A DNA stretch of 64,000 nucleotides from Bacillota bacterium. GTDB lineage: Bacteria > Bacillota_I > Bacilli_A > RF39 > UBA660. Below the pieces are notes generated by a model. That model worked only from the letters and a program-made list of their open reading frames with translations. It searched no databases and was not told the DNA's origin. Below are positions 35,101 through 43,369 of this stretch, piece after piece. The position numbers and the translations under genes were made by a program. The stretch spans positions 62,001 to 126,000 of the forward strand of contig SVAH01000002.1 of assembly GCA_015059485.1 (NCBI GenBank), written 5' to 3'. Numbering within the stretch: position 1 is the stretch's first letter; each line of letters starts with the position of its first letter.

Positions 35101-35245
35101 GCAAACATTTTCATTTTTTTGCAAACAAAATGAAAACATTTTTGGTTTTTTTTATATTTTTTTGAAATTTTCAAATCCTCGCAAGCCCTTATTTTATATG
35201 CTATTTACCACAACATTGTTTGTATTTTTTACCACTGCCACATGG
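35101..35245. repeat. secA-proximal attachment-site-like end (module I)
   Basis: GCAAAC copies at 35101 and 35121 (20 bp apart) lie 74 bp from the stop of the intact secA. The intact tail (35201-35245, PCGSGKKYKQCCGK) is continuous with the full gene. The GCAAAC arm matches the left arm of module H, so both ends of the cupin cassette carry the same repeat. Confidence 0.65.
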
Positions 35246-37678
35246 ACATTGATCATTTCTACCTACTTTTTTATCTTTTTTAATAGGTTCTTTCTTTTGT
35301 TTTTCTCCTTCTTTAATTGTTTGTTTTCTTTCAACGTTAGCTTCAATAGAGGCTTTAAGAAGGAACTGAGCTATATTAGAATTAATATTATCAAGTAAGT
35401 CTTGGAATAATTCGTATCCTTCAATTGTATATGCTTGAAGTGGATTAATTTGCCCATATCCTCTTAACATAATAGCTTCTTTCAATTGTTCCATTGCTGT
35501 AATATGATCTACCCATAGATTATCAATAATTCTTAAAGATATAGCTTTTTCAAATTCATCAAATCTTGGAGCATCTTTAATTTTTTCATTGTAATCATCA
35601 GTTAATAATTTATATAGATGTTCAATTAAATCTTCATCATTTAAATCTTTAACATCTTCTGTATCTAAGTTATGTTTCTTTAAATAATTTGAATTAACAT
35701 ATTCAACTATTTCACTCTTATCATCTTCAGTAATATATCCCTCTGGTTCAATATGAGCAGCTACTAAACCTTCAATAGCTTCTTTAAATGTTTCAAGTAC
35801 TCTATCATGAATATTTTCTTCATCTAATATTTCATTTCTTCTTGTATAAATGATATCTCTTTGTTGATTCATTACATTATCATAATCAAGTAAGCTCTTA
35901 CGCATATCAAAGTTATTTCCTTCAACTTTCTTTTGAGCTGTTTCAATACTTCTTGTTAATGCTTTTGATCTAATTGATTGATCATCAGTAATACCTAAAG
36001 CTTCAATCATATTTTTAACTTTATCTGTACCAAATCTTCTCATTAAATCATCTTCAAATGATACAAAGAATTGTGACATACCAACATCACCTTGACGACC
36101 AGAACGTCCACGTAACTGATTATCAATACGACGAGATTCATGTCTTTCTGTACCAATTACACATAAACCACCAAGTTCTACTACTCCATCACCTAATTTG
36201 ATATCTGTTCCACGTCCAGCCATATTAGTTGCTATTGTAATAGCACCTTTTTCACCAGCTTTAGCAACTATCTCTGCTTCTCTTTCATGGTTCTTAGCAT
36301 TTAATACTTCATGTTTTAATCCTGCTTTTGTAAGCATTTTAGATAATCTTTCATTATTTTCAACAGATATAGTACCAACTAATATTGGTTGTCCTGTTTC
36401 ATGAACTTTCTCTATATATTTAACTATTGCTTTATATTTACCAGCTTCATTTGAATAAACTAAATCTGGATAATCAATTCTAGCAATTGGTCTATTAGTT
36501 GGAATGCAAATAACATACATGTTATAAATATTCCTAAATTCTTCTTCTTCTGTTTTAGCTGTACCTGTCATACCAGATAGTTTATTGTACATTCTAAATA
36601 AGTTTTGGAACGTAATAGTAGCCATTGTTTTAGTTTCAGCATTAATCTTAACACCTTCTTTAGCTTCAAGTGCTTGGTGTAATCCTTCACTAAATTGTCT
36701 ACCATGCATTAAACGTCCAGTAAATTGATCTACAATAACAACTTCTCCATTTTCAACAACATAATCTACATCTTTATGGAATCCATAATTAGCTTTTAAT
36801 GCATTATTTAAATGATGTACCAATGCTTGATTATTAATGTCATATAAATTAGGTATATGCATTATTTTTTCTATTTTTTTACTTCCTTCTTCTGTTAAAG
36901 AAACATTTTTAGTTTTTTCATCAATAGTATAATCTTCTTCATTAGTTAGTTTTAGCACTGCACTATTTGCTTCAGTATATAAATTTTTAGAATTAACTTC
37001 TCCTCCAGAAATAATAAGTGGAGTTCGTGCTTCATCTATTAAAATAGAGTCTACTTCATCGACAATACAGAAGTTAAGTGGTCTTTGAACTCTATCTTCA
37101 GCTCTTGCAACCATATTATCTCTTAAATAATCAAATCCAATTTCATTATTTGTAGAATAAAGTACATCACAATTATAAGCTTCTTGTTTTGCTTGTGGAG
37201 ACATTTCTCTTAAGTTAACACCAACTGTTAACCCTAAAAATCTAAATATTTCTCCCATCCAATTAGCATCACGTTGTGCCAAGAATTCATTAACTGTAAC
37301 GATATGAACTCCCTTACCAGTTAATGCATTTAAATATGTTGGCATTGTTTCTGTTAAAGTTTTACCTTCACCAGTTTTCATTTCAGCTATATTACCATAA
37401 TGAATTGCAAGACCACCAACTACTTGAACAAAGTATGGTTTTTCACCAATAACACGGTATGCTGCTTCTCTTACAGTTGCAAATGCTTCAATAACTATTT
37501 CTTCTAAATTATTATCATTTTCTTCTAGTATCTTTTTAAATTTATCAGTTTTAGCTGCAAGTTCTTCATCGGATAACTTACTCATTTCATCATCTAAAGC
37601 TAAAACTTCTGTAGCCATTTTTTCAAACCTTTTTAATTCTTTATATTCTGAGTCTATTAGTTTTCTAAATAATCCCAT
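35201..37678 (-). CDS. secA: Protein translocase ATPase SecA
   Basis: 825 residues, full length. Walker A MKTGEGKTLT, DEVDSILID, the GTAKTEEEEF region, RGRSGRQGDVG and the C-terminal SEC-C zinc finger CPCGSGKKYKQCCG are present. SecA drives protein export through SecYEG at the membrane. The last 15 codons are the target sequence repeated six more times downstream. The product stays intact because each inserted copy would restore the same tail. Start follows GGAGATG. Confidence 0.97.
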   Translation of the reverse strand: MGLFRKLIDSEYKELKRFEKMATEVLALDDEMSKLSDEELAAKTDKFKKILEENDNNLEEIVIEAFATVREAAYRVIGEKPYFVQVVGGLAIHYGNIAEMKTGEGKTLTETMPTYLNALTGKGVHIVTVNEFLAQRDANWMGEIFRFLGLTVGVNLREMSPQAKQEAYNCDVLYSTNNEIGFDYLRDNMVARAEDRVQRPLNFCIVDEVDSILIDEARTPLIISGGEVNSKNLYTEANSAVLKLTNEEDYTIDEKTKNVSLTEEGSKKIEKIMHIPNLYDINNQALVHHLNNALKANYGFHKDVDYVVENGEVVIVDQFTGRLMHGRQFSEGLHQALEAKEGVKINAETKTMATITFQNLFRMYNKLSGMTGTAKTEEEEFRNIYNMYVICIPTNRPIARIDYPDLVYSNEAGKYKAIVKYIEKVHETGQPILVGTISVENNERLSKMLTKAGLKHEVLNAKNHEREAEIVAKAGEKGAITIATNMAGRGTDIKLGDGVVELGGLCVIGTERHESRRIDNQLRGRSGRQGDVGMSQFFVSFEDDLMRRFGTDKVKNMIEALGITDDQSIRSKALTRSIETAQKKVEGNNFDMRKSLLDYDNVMNQQRDIIYTRRNEILDEENIHDRVLETFKEAIEGLVAAHIEPEGYITEDDKSEIVEYVNSNYLKKHNLDTEDVKDLNDEDLIEHLYKLLTDDYNEKIKDAPRFDEFEKAISLRIIDNLWVDHITAMEQLKEAIMLRGYGQINPLQAYTIEGYELFQDLLDNINSNIAQFLLKASIEANVERKQTIKEGEKQKKEPIKKDKKVGRNDQCPCGSGKKYKQCCGK

Positions 37679-37766
37679 CTGTAATCATCTCCATAGCATT
37701 TATTTTACCAGAATAGAGTTAATAAATCAATTATTTAGTGTGTTTTACTTAAGAAAATACAAAAAA

Positions 37767-37786
37767 AGAACAATTAAATTTGTTCT
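37767..37786 (-). terminator. Terminator overlapping the DUF1292-like 3' end
   Basis: AGAACAA/TTGTTCT followed on the minus strand by TTTTTTT. Confidence 0.7.
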
Positions 37787-38019
37787 CTTAATACTTCAGT
37801 TAATTTTGACATTAGTTCAGAATCTTTAACTTTAACAATATAAGTATCAATTCCTTCAATTACTTCTTTGAATATAGCTACTTTTGTAGGAATTATTTCT
37901 TTCTTCTCATCAATTCCCATAACCATAAAGTATTTTTTTCCTTCATACATTGTTTCATTTAAAACAACATATTTTTCTTTATTTTCTAATGTTATAATTG
38001 TATTTATACTAAGTCCCAT
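37774..38019 (-). CDS. DUF1292-like small protein
   Basis: 81 residues: IITLENKEKYVVLNETMYEGKKYFMV, then VAIFKEVIEG. The pattern matches the DUF1292 family more clearly than the other two here. It follows AGGAGG and is 9 bp downstream of a large coiled-coil protein, repeating the pairing seen at 15.2-17.9 kb. Unknown function. Confidence 0.7.
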   Translation of the reverse strand: MGLSINTIITLENKEKYVVLNETMYEGKKYFMVMGIDEKKEIIPTKVAIFKEVIEGIDTYIVKVKDSELMSKLTEVLREQI

Positions 38020-38028
38020 AACATCCTC

Positions 38029-40035
38029 CTATGAAAGGTAATCTCCAATTAAAAATTCACCTGGATCTTCTTCTTTTTCTTCTTTTATACTACTAGAAGT
38101 ATTATCTAATGGTTCAACATCTATTACTTTAATCTTTTCTTCATTAATATCAGTTATATTTAAATTTAAACTTTCTTCATCTAATACAGGTACACTATTT
38201 ATACCTAAATCATCTATATTTGGTAATTCATTAATATTTGATACCTTATCAAAATTTAATTTCAAATCATCAAGAGAAGTGATTTTATCATCTACATTAT
38301 TATTATTTTTTGATTCTTCTATATTATCTTCTTTAAATTCATTTGTATCTTCAGAATCATTTATGTCAATAATAAAATCATCTATATTGTCTTTTACTAA
38401 TGATTCATCAATATCTAATAAAGATACATCATCTAAATTATAATCTTCACTAATATCATCATCTATATCTTTATCCTCTAGTTCATCAATATAAATTGGT
38501 TCATCATATTCTTCATCAGAAATTTTATAAGAATCTGTTCCTAAAAGCATTTCTATCTCATCATATATTTCGCCTGGTGTATATTTAAGAGATTTTCTTT
38601 TCTTAATTGCTTTAACTGTTTCGTTTAATTCTTTTAATGTAGCTTTATCATTTTCAATTGAAATAACATCTTTAACTTTATTAGAAGTCGCACATAACTT
38701 TTCAAGTTTTTTCTTTTCAATATCAATTTTTTTAATTTCTTCTTCTATTTGTTTTATATCTACATTTTCTAAATTATAACTCTTTGTAATTAATTCTCTT
38801 CTATCTGATTTATATAAATTTAATAACTCTTCAACATTATTTAATTCTTCTTTTTTCTTATCAAATGAAGCTTGTAGTGAAGCTTTTTTATTAATTGTTA
38901 AATCTTCACCATCCAATAGTTGTTGATATTCTTCAATTTTTTCTTTTAACTTACTTGCTTCAGATTCACAATAATTTATTCTATTATTTAAATCTTCTAA
39001 TTCTTTAGTGTCAACTTTCTTAATTTCTTTTTTTAATATATCGATTTCATCTTGTAACTTTTTCTTTTTATCTTTAATATAATCAATTCTATCTTTTAAT
39101 AAAGTTGTATCTGTGCTTTCATAGTTTTTAGAAGCAATCATTGAAGCAAACTCATCTCTTTTTGCTTCAGCATTTTCAAGTTCTATATTTAATGATTCTT
39201 TACTAGTATTAGAATCTAAATCCATATATGGTTGTTCTAATAATAAATCTCTTAATTCTTTTACTTTCTTTAATGCACCGGTTTTGTCATCATCAATTAA
39301 ACAGTTTTTAGCATCTTCTGCTATCATCACCGGATCAGAAACTATTTGATTTTTTTCTTCTTCTAACTTTGCAATTTTGTTTTCTAAATCGTTAATTCGC
39401 TCCTCATCTTCTTTTTTTAATTCAGAATTAACATATCCTCTTCTATTAAGCAAGTTAGCTTTTACATCTATTAATTTTTCAGTATCTTCTTCTAATTTAT
39501 TTTTTAATTCTTTTTTAGAAAAGCTCAATACCTCTAATTTGCCTTGTATTTTTTCATATTCTTTTGATGCTTTTTCTAAATCAACTTCTATTTTTTCTTT
39601 CTTTTCTTCTGTTTCTTTTAATAATTTATCAAAGTTTTCTTTTTCTAATGTATTATCAGATGCTAATTTTGTATTTAAAATTTTTATAAATGCAGAAGAT
39701 TCCTCTAAATTTTTCTTTAGACTTTCAACTTCGTTATATTTATTCTCTTCCTCAGCTTTAACCTTAGTAATTTTAGAGTCAACATCTGCAATTGATTTAT
39801 TTAGAGCTCTTATTTTTTTATTCAAAGATATCTCTATATTTTTATCGACTATTTCGCCTGTTGCATCAAAATACTTATCATCAGTAATAGATGACTTTAA
39901 TTCTTTTAAATCCAATTTTTTTTCTTTAATTTCGCATTCTAATTCCCTTAACTCAACTTTTAAAGTTGCAACATTTGAGACAGACTCACTCATTTTAACA
40001 AGCGCATCTATCTTGCTAATAATATCGTTTTGCAT
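38029..40035 (-). CDS. Large coiled-coil protein with acidic C-terminal region
   Basis: 668 residues, cytosolic. Residues about 20-470 are almost continuous heptad-rich coiled coil (for example KKLQDEIDILKKEIKKVD, LNNRINYCESEASKLKEKI), typical of SMC- or EzrA-like structural proteins but without ATPase or membrane domains. After about 490 comes an Asp/Glu-rich, probably disordered tail (YDEPIYIDELEDKDIDDD, split by sequence). The start at 40035 follows GGGAG; an upstream TTG overlaps it. Possibly a cytoskeletal or cell-shape scaffold; this is inference. Confidence 0.6.
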   Translation of the reverse strand: MQNDIISKIDALVKMSESVSNVATLKVELRELECEIKEKKLDLKELKSSITDDKYFDATGEIVDKNIEISLNKKIRALNKSIADVDSKITKVKAEEENKYNEVESLKKNLEESSAFIKILNTKLASDNTLEKENFDKLLKETEEKKEKIEVDLEKASKEYEKIQGKLEVLSFSKKELKNKLEEDTEKLIDVKANLLNRRGYVNSELKKEDEERINDLENKIAKLEEEKNQIVSDPVMIAEDAKNCLIDDDKTGALKKVKELRDLLLEQPYMDLDSNTSKESLNIELENAEAKRDEFASMIASKNYESTDTTLLKDRIDYIKDKKKKLQDEIDILKKEIKKVDTKELEDLNNRINYCESEASKLKEKIEEYQQLLDGEDLTINKKASLQASFDKKKEELNNVEELLNLYKSDRRELITKSYNLENVDIKQIEEEIKKIDIEKKKLEKLCATSNKVKDVISIENDKATLKELNETVKAIKKRKSLKYTPGEIYDEIEMLLGTDSYKISDEEYDEPIYIDELEDKDIDDDISEDYNLDDVSLLDIDESLVKDNIDDFIIDINDSEDTNEFKEDNIEESKNNNNVDDKITSLDDLKLNFDKVSNINELPNIDDLGINSVPVLDEESLNLNITDINEEKIKVIDVEPLDNTSSSIKEEKEEDPGEFLIGDYLS

Positions 40036-40124
40036 TTTAGTCAACTCCCTTATTTTAGACTAATTACATGATAACATATATTTACAAGTTTTGCAATTTT
40101 AATTAGTACAAAAATATGAAAAAA

Positions 40125-40150
40125 ATAACGTTAATCTAAATTAACGTTAT
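40125..40150. terminator. Bidirectional terminator at the yebC 3' end
   Basis: ATAACGTTAA/TTAACGTTAT, a ten-bp stem with T/A tracts, overlaps the last codons. Confidence 0.8.
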
Positions 40151-40847
40151 GATAAACTTCTGTTACATCTTCAATATTCTCAAGCATATTTAATAATTTA
40201 TTAAATGTTTCTAAATCTTCACCTTCTAATGTGATTTTATCTTTAGCATACATTCCAACTTCATCATATTCATATTCTACATTTGGTATAACTTTTTCTA
40301 TAGCATCTTTTAATCTATTTCTATCAGATGGAGCTACTGATATTGTAATTATACCATCTTCATTTTCAAAGTCTATTGGTTCAATCACTTCACTTATTAT
40401 TGAGTCAAATATTTCTTCTTCTTTATCACTATTAAATGATACGATTGCTAAATGATCATAATTATAAGATACTGAATTTGAAACACCTAAAGATTTATGT
40501 ACTTTATTAAACGCTTCTCTTACAAAAGCAACTGTTCTATTTACATTGTCAGTTAATGTATTTATTATCAAAGTAGATGCACCAGGACCAAACCCTTCAT
40601 ATACAACTTCTTTATAATCTTCACCACCTAAACCTTTAGCTTTATCTATTGCTCTATTTATTATATCACTTGGAACTTGTTGTTTTTTAGCTTTATCTAC
40701 TACTCTTTTTAACGCAACATTGCTTTCAAGCTCTGGATTACCTTTTGCGGCAAGATATATTTCTTTTGCAAATGTTGAATATAATTTAGCTTTCATTGCT
40801 CCTGTTTTTTGTATACTAGCTTTTCTAACTTCATATGCTCTTCCCAT
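40131..40847 (-). CDS. yebC: YebC/PmpR-family protein (TACO1-like)
   Basis: 238 residues: MGRAYEVRKASIQKTGAMKAKLYSTFAKEI at the N terminus (split here as MGRAYEVRK and KLYSTFAKEI), VYEGFGPGASTLII and ALKRVVDKAKKQQVP mark the family. Members bind DNA or assist ribosomes at difficult sequences such as polyproline. ATG at 40847 follows GAGGTGAAAATT; a GTG upstream is inside that site. Usual family length. Confidence 0.93.
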   Translation of the reverse strand: MGRAYEVRKASIQKTGAMKAKLYSTFAKEIYLAAKGNPELESNVALKRVVDKAKKQQVPSDIINRAIDKAKGLGGEDYKEVVYEGFGPGASTLIINTLTDNVNRTVAFVREAFNKVHKSLGVSNSVSYNYDHLAIVSFNSDKEEEIFDSIISEVIEPIDFENEDGIITISVAPSDRNRLKDAIEKVIPNVEYEYDEVGMYAKDKITLEGEDLETFNKLLNMLENIEDVTEVYHNVNLD

Positions 40848-40883
40848 AATTTTCACCTCTGTTCTCTATTATACTATAAAGAA

Positions 40884-41834
40884 TTATTTTTGACATCTTT
40901 TTTCTTTATTAGATATCATATAAACAAATGGTTTAGCCATTATTCTATTTAAAAATCTATATTTATAATTTCTTTTTAACTCCATTATATAAGATTCAAT
41001 TGATTCGCTTTGATATTCTAAAGTATTATTTATTTTAGAACTATCCTCAAATACATGACCGCAATTAGTTTTTTCTAAAAAAACTACTGACCATAAATAT
41101 TTGAAATTTAATCCATAAGTATTTAATATATTTTTTAAAATATAATTAAATGATGAAATACATGTTTTTCCACCACCTAAATTATATATTTTCTTGTTTA
41201 AGCCTTTACCATGATCAATTGTTTTTACTAGTGCATATGCACAATCATTTGCAGTTATAAATTCACTTTCTATATTAAATTTTGTACAATAATCAAAATC
41301 TTCTTTCATATTAGAATTAAGTACTGTTGGAATTCTATATATTACATAATTGCTTAATTTGTCTTTAATTAAGTTTTCAATAATTATCTTATTTTTAGTA
41401 TAAAAATCTTTTTTTGATTCATCTAATTTTTCATTTGATGAAACTTTTTTAGAATTAATATCATAAACGTTAGTTGTTGATGGATAAATAAGTAAGCATT
41501 TAGGATTATAAAACGTAATTGCTCTTATTATATTTTCACTACCTTTATAATCAATTTCCTGTGCAACTTTTTCATTTAAATTAATGAATGACGATTTAAC
41601 ACTTGCTAAATGGATAATATAGTCATTATTTTTTACTAGATCATCCATTAGTATTGGATTAGTAATGTCACCATATATAACATTTATTCTACGTTGATAT
41701 TTCTTTAAAACTTTATGTGATGTTTTATTTTTTAAGTCTAATGCTGTAATGTCATATTTCCCTTCACTTAATAAATATTTAATAACTAATTTACCTAAAC
41801 CACCGGCTGCACCAGTTACTAAGACTTTTTTCAT
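40884..41834 (-). CDS. NAD-dependent epimerase/dehydratase (SDR) family protein
   Basis: 316 residues. Glycine-rich Rossmann motif VTGAAGGLGKLVI at the N terminus, NNDYIIHLASVKS, and a catalytic region with YPSTTNVYD. The usual YxxxK is replaced by a less clear SKKDFYTKNKIIIE segment, so activity is uncertain. It probably acts on a nucleotide sugar or a small ketone. GGAGG precedes the start, and a TATAAT-type -10 is just upstream. Confidence 0.75.
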   Translation of the reverse strand: MKKVLVTGAAGGLGKLVIKYLLSEGKYDITALDLKNKTSHKVLKKYQRRINVIYGDITNPILMDDLVKNNDYIIHLASVKSSFINLNEKVAQEIDYKGSENIIRAITFYNPKCLLIYPSTTNVYDINSKKVSSNEKLDESKKDFYTKNKIIIENLIKDKLSNYVIYRIPTVLNSNMKEDFDYCTKFNIESEFITANDCAYALVKTIDHGKGLNKKIYNLGGGKTCISSFNYILKNILNTYGLNFKYLWSVVFLEKTNCGHVFEDSSKINNTLEYQSESIESYIMELKRNYKYRFLNRIMAKPFVYMISNKEKRCQK

Positions 41835-41880
41835 ATATATTCCTCCAACTACGATACAATTATAACATTAAATAAAAAAA

Positions 41881-41899
41881 AACACTAGATAACAGTGTT
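41881..41899 (-). terminator. Terminator of the YfcC-like transporter gene
   Basis: AACACT/AGTGTT stem followed on the minus strand by a long T run. Confidence 0.8.
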
Positions 41900-41906
41900 C
41901 TTTTTT

Positions 41907-43301
41907 CTAAATTGCAAATATAATTAATGAAATAATTAACATTGCTAATAGGAATTTCCAAATTTGTTTAATCCAATCTTTATAGCTAATATTTAAATAT
42001 GCAAGTCCTGCAAGTAATATAACACTTGTTGGAGAGAACATTTGAACTAATCCATGCATAGTTGGATAAATTACAAATATTTTATCTAAACTATTAGTAT
42101 AAGCTGCAGATAAATATTGTCCAACTGTGTATCCTACATATCCAAAGTCTGCAGTAAAGAATGATGATACTAAAGCTGCAAAAGCTGTTCTAATTGCATT
42201 AAATTTACTTGATAAAATTGCATTAGTAATTGTTGGAACTATTGGTGACCAATATACTATTACAAAAACTGAATATGCTAGTACCATTAAAACAACAGGT
42301 TTAACCATTTTTGAAATACCATTTGTTACGCCATCAATAACTTCATCAATAGATAATTTATAAAGTACTGATGCAAGTATTGCAACAATTAGTAATACTC
42401 CAAAAATTGAATATAATTCCCAAGTTCCAAATGCTGTTACTTTACCAAAAATAGATGTACCAACAGCAAATTTACCAATTTTTAAACCAGTAAACCATTC
42501 ATGGAATTTAGTAAATGTTGTTATTTTATAATGTTCTTCCCATCTAACATAGCCTAAAACCGCAAATACACAAACAACTAATAATAAAATTGCAATTGGC
42601 CAAACTTTAACATTTTTCTTAGTTGTACTTTCAATAGCAAAACTATCGTCCTTTGTTTCATCAATATTTTTAGATTTTGCAGCTTTCTTTATGTGTGAAA
42701 TATTAAATATGCTAAATATAACATATGCTACACATAATAACGCAAATCTCAATTTCAAACCTTTAGTTATATCACCATTCATATAATAATTGAAATAATA
42801 TAACCCTTCTGTACCATATGTTGCACCAATCATACCAACAAATATTGAACCAAAAGTAGCAATAAATGCTGTTTTTCTATCCAATTTTGCATTTAATAGT
42901 ACAGTAATAATGAATGGAATTGCAAGTATTGAAATAAATACTTGTGCTGTAAGTGAAACAAAAATTGCAATTAATGCAGATATAACTAGTACTACTGGTA
43001 CTTCTTTCCCTTTTACAAATTTTGCACACTTAATAACTAATTCTTTGTAACCATTAGTTTTTGAAATAACTCCATAAAAAGCTCCTAAAACTAAAACATA
43101 AATAATTTGTTGTAAAAAGAAACTAACAGCATATACATTAGATAGTGCAACTTCATTAATACCTGTTCTTGTTACTTCATTTTTAACAAATTCAGCCCCA
43201 TTATAAGAACCAGTTGGAATTATCCAAGTAAGAACTATAGTTAAAACTATTGCAATTAATACAAATTTTACCAAATCATTCTCTTTGAATAACTTTTTCA
43301 T
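41907..43301 (-). CDS. YfcC-like C4-dicarboxylate/amino-acid permease
   Basis: 464 residues, about 11-12 membrane helices. TWIIPTGSY at the N terminus, HGLVQMFSPTSVILLAGLAY near the C terminus and repeated glycine-rich helices match the YfcC/ArcD-like ion-transporter group. The substrate (an amino acid or dicarboxylate) is not visible. ATG at 43301 follows AGGAGG with a TATAAT box upstream; a longer in-frame start is not supported. Confidence 0.8.
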   Translation of the reverse strand: MKKLFKENDLVKFVLIAIVLTIVLTWIIPTGSYNGAEFVKNEVTRTGINEVALSNVYAVSFFLQQIIYVLVLGAFYGVISKTNGYKELVIKCAKFVKGKEVPVVLVISALIAIFVSLTAQVFISILAIPFIITVLLNAKLDRKTAFIATFGSIFVGMIGATYGTEGLYYFNYYMNGDITKGLKLRFALLCVAYVIFSIFNISHIKKAAKSKNIDETKDDSFAIESTTKKNVKVWPIAILLLVVCVFAVLGYVRWEEHYKITTFTKFHEWFTGLKIGKFAVGTSIFGKVTAFGTWELYSIFGVLLIVAILASVLYKLSIDEVIDGVTNGISKMVKPVVLMVLAYSVFVIVYWSPIVPTITNAILSSKFNAIRTAFAALVSSFFTADFGYVGYTVGQYLSAAYTNSLDKIFVIYPTMHGLVQMFSPTSVILLAGLAYLNISYKDWIKQIWKFLLAMLIISLIIFAI

Positions 43302-43343
43302 TTTTCTACCTCCTATAAAGATTATACTCCAATTAAGCACTAA

Positions 43344-43367
43344 AAAAAAGACTTTATAGTCTTTTTT
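43344..43367 (-). terminator. Terminator of the TIM-barrel protein gene
   Basis: AAAAAAGACT/AGTCTTTTTT with a short loop; on the minus strand it ends in TTTTTT. Confidence 0.8.
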
Positions 43368-43369
43368 CA

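Noticed and set aside
23745-35245. Direct repeats as a CRISPR array
   Set aside because: Repeats are short, paired at 11-12 bp, and separated by genes; there are no uniform spacers or cas genes.
23745-35245. Classical integron
   Set aside because: No intI gene, no attC structure, and the genes have their own promoters.
23745-35245. Simple tandem duplication of the secA 3' end
   Set aside because: The sequence next to each tail differs completely on the secA-coding side, arms differ in type, and unrelated genes lie between.
39377-40063. Plus-strand 228-aa frame opposite the coiled-coil gene
   Set aside because: Ser/Phe-rich shadow of the Lys/Glu-rich coiled coil on the other strand; no start signals.
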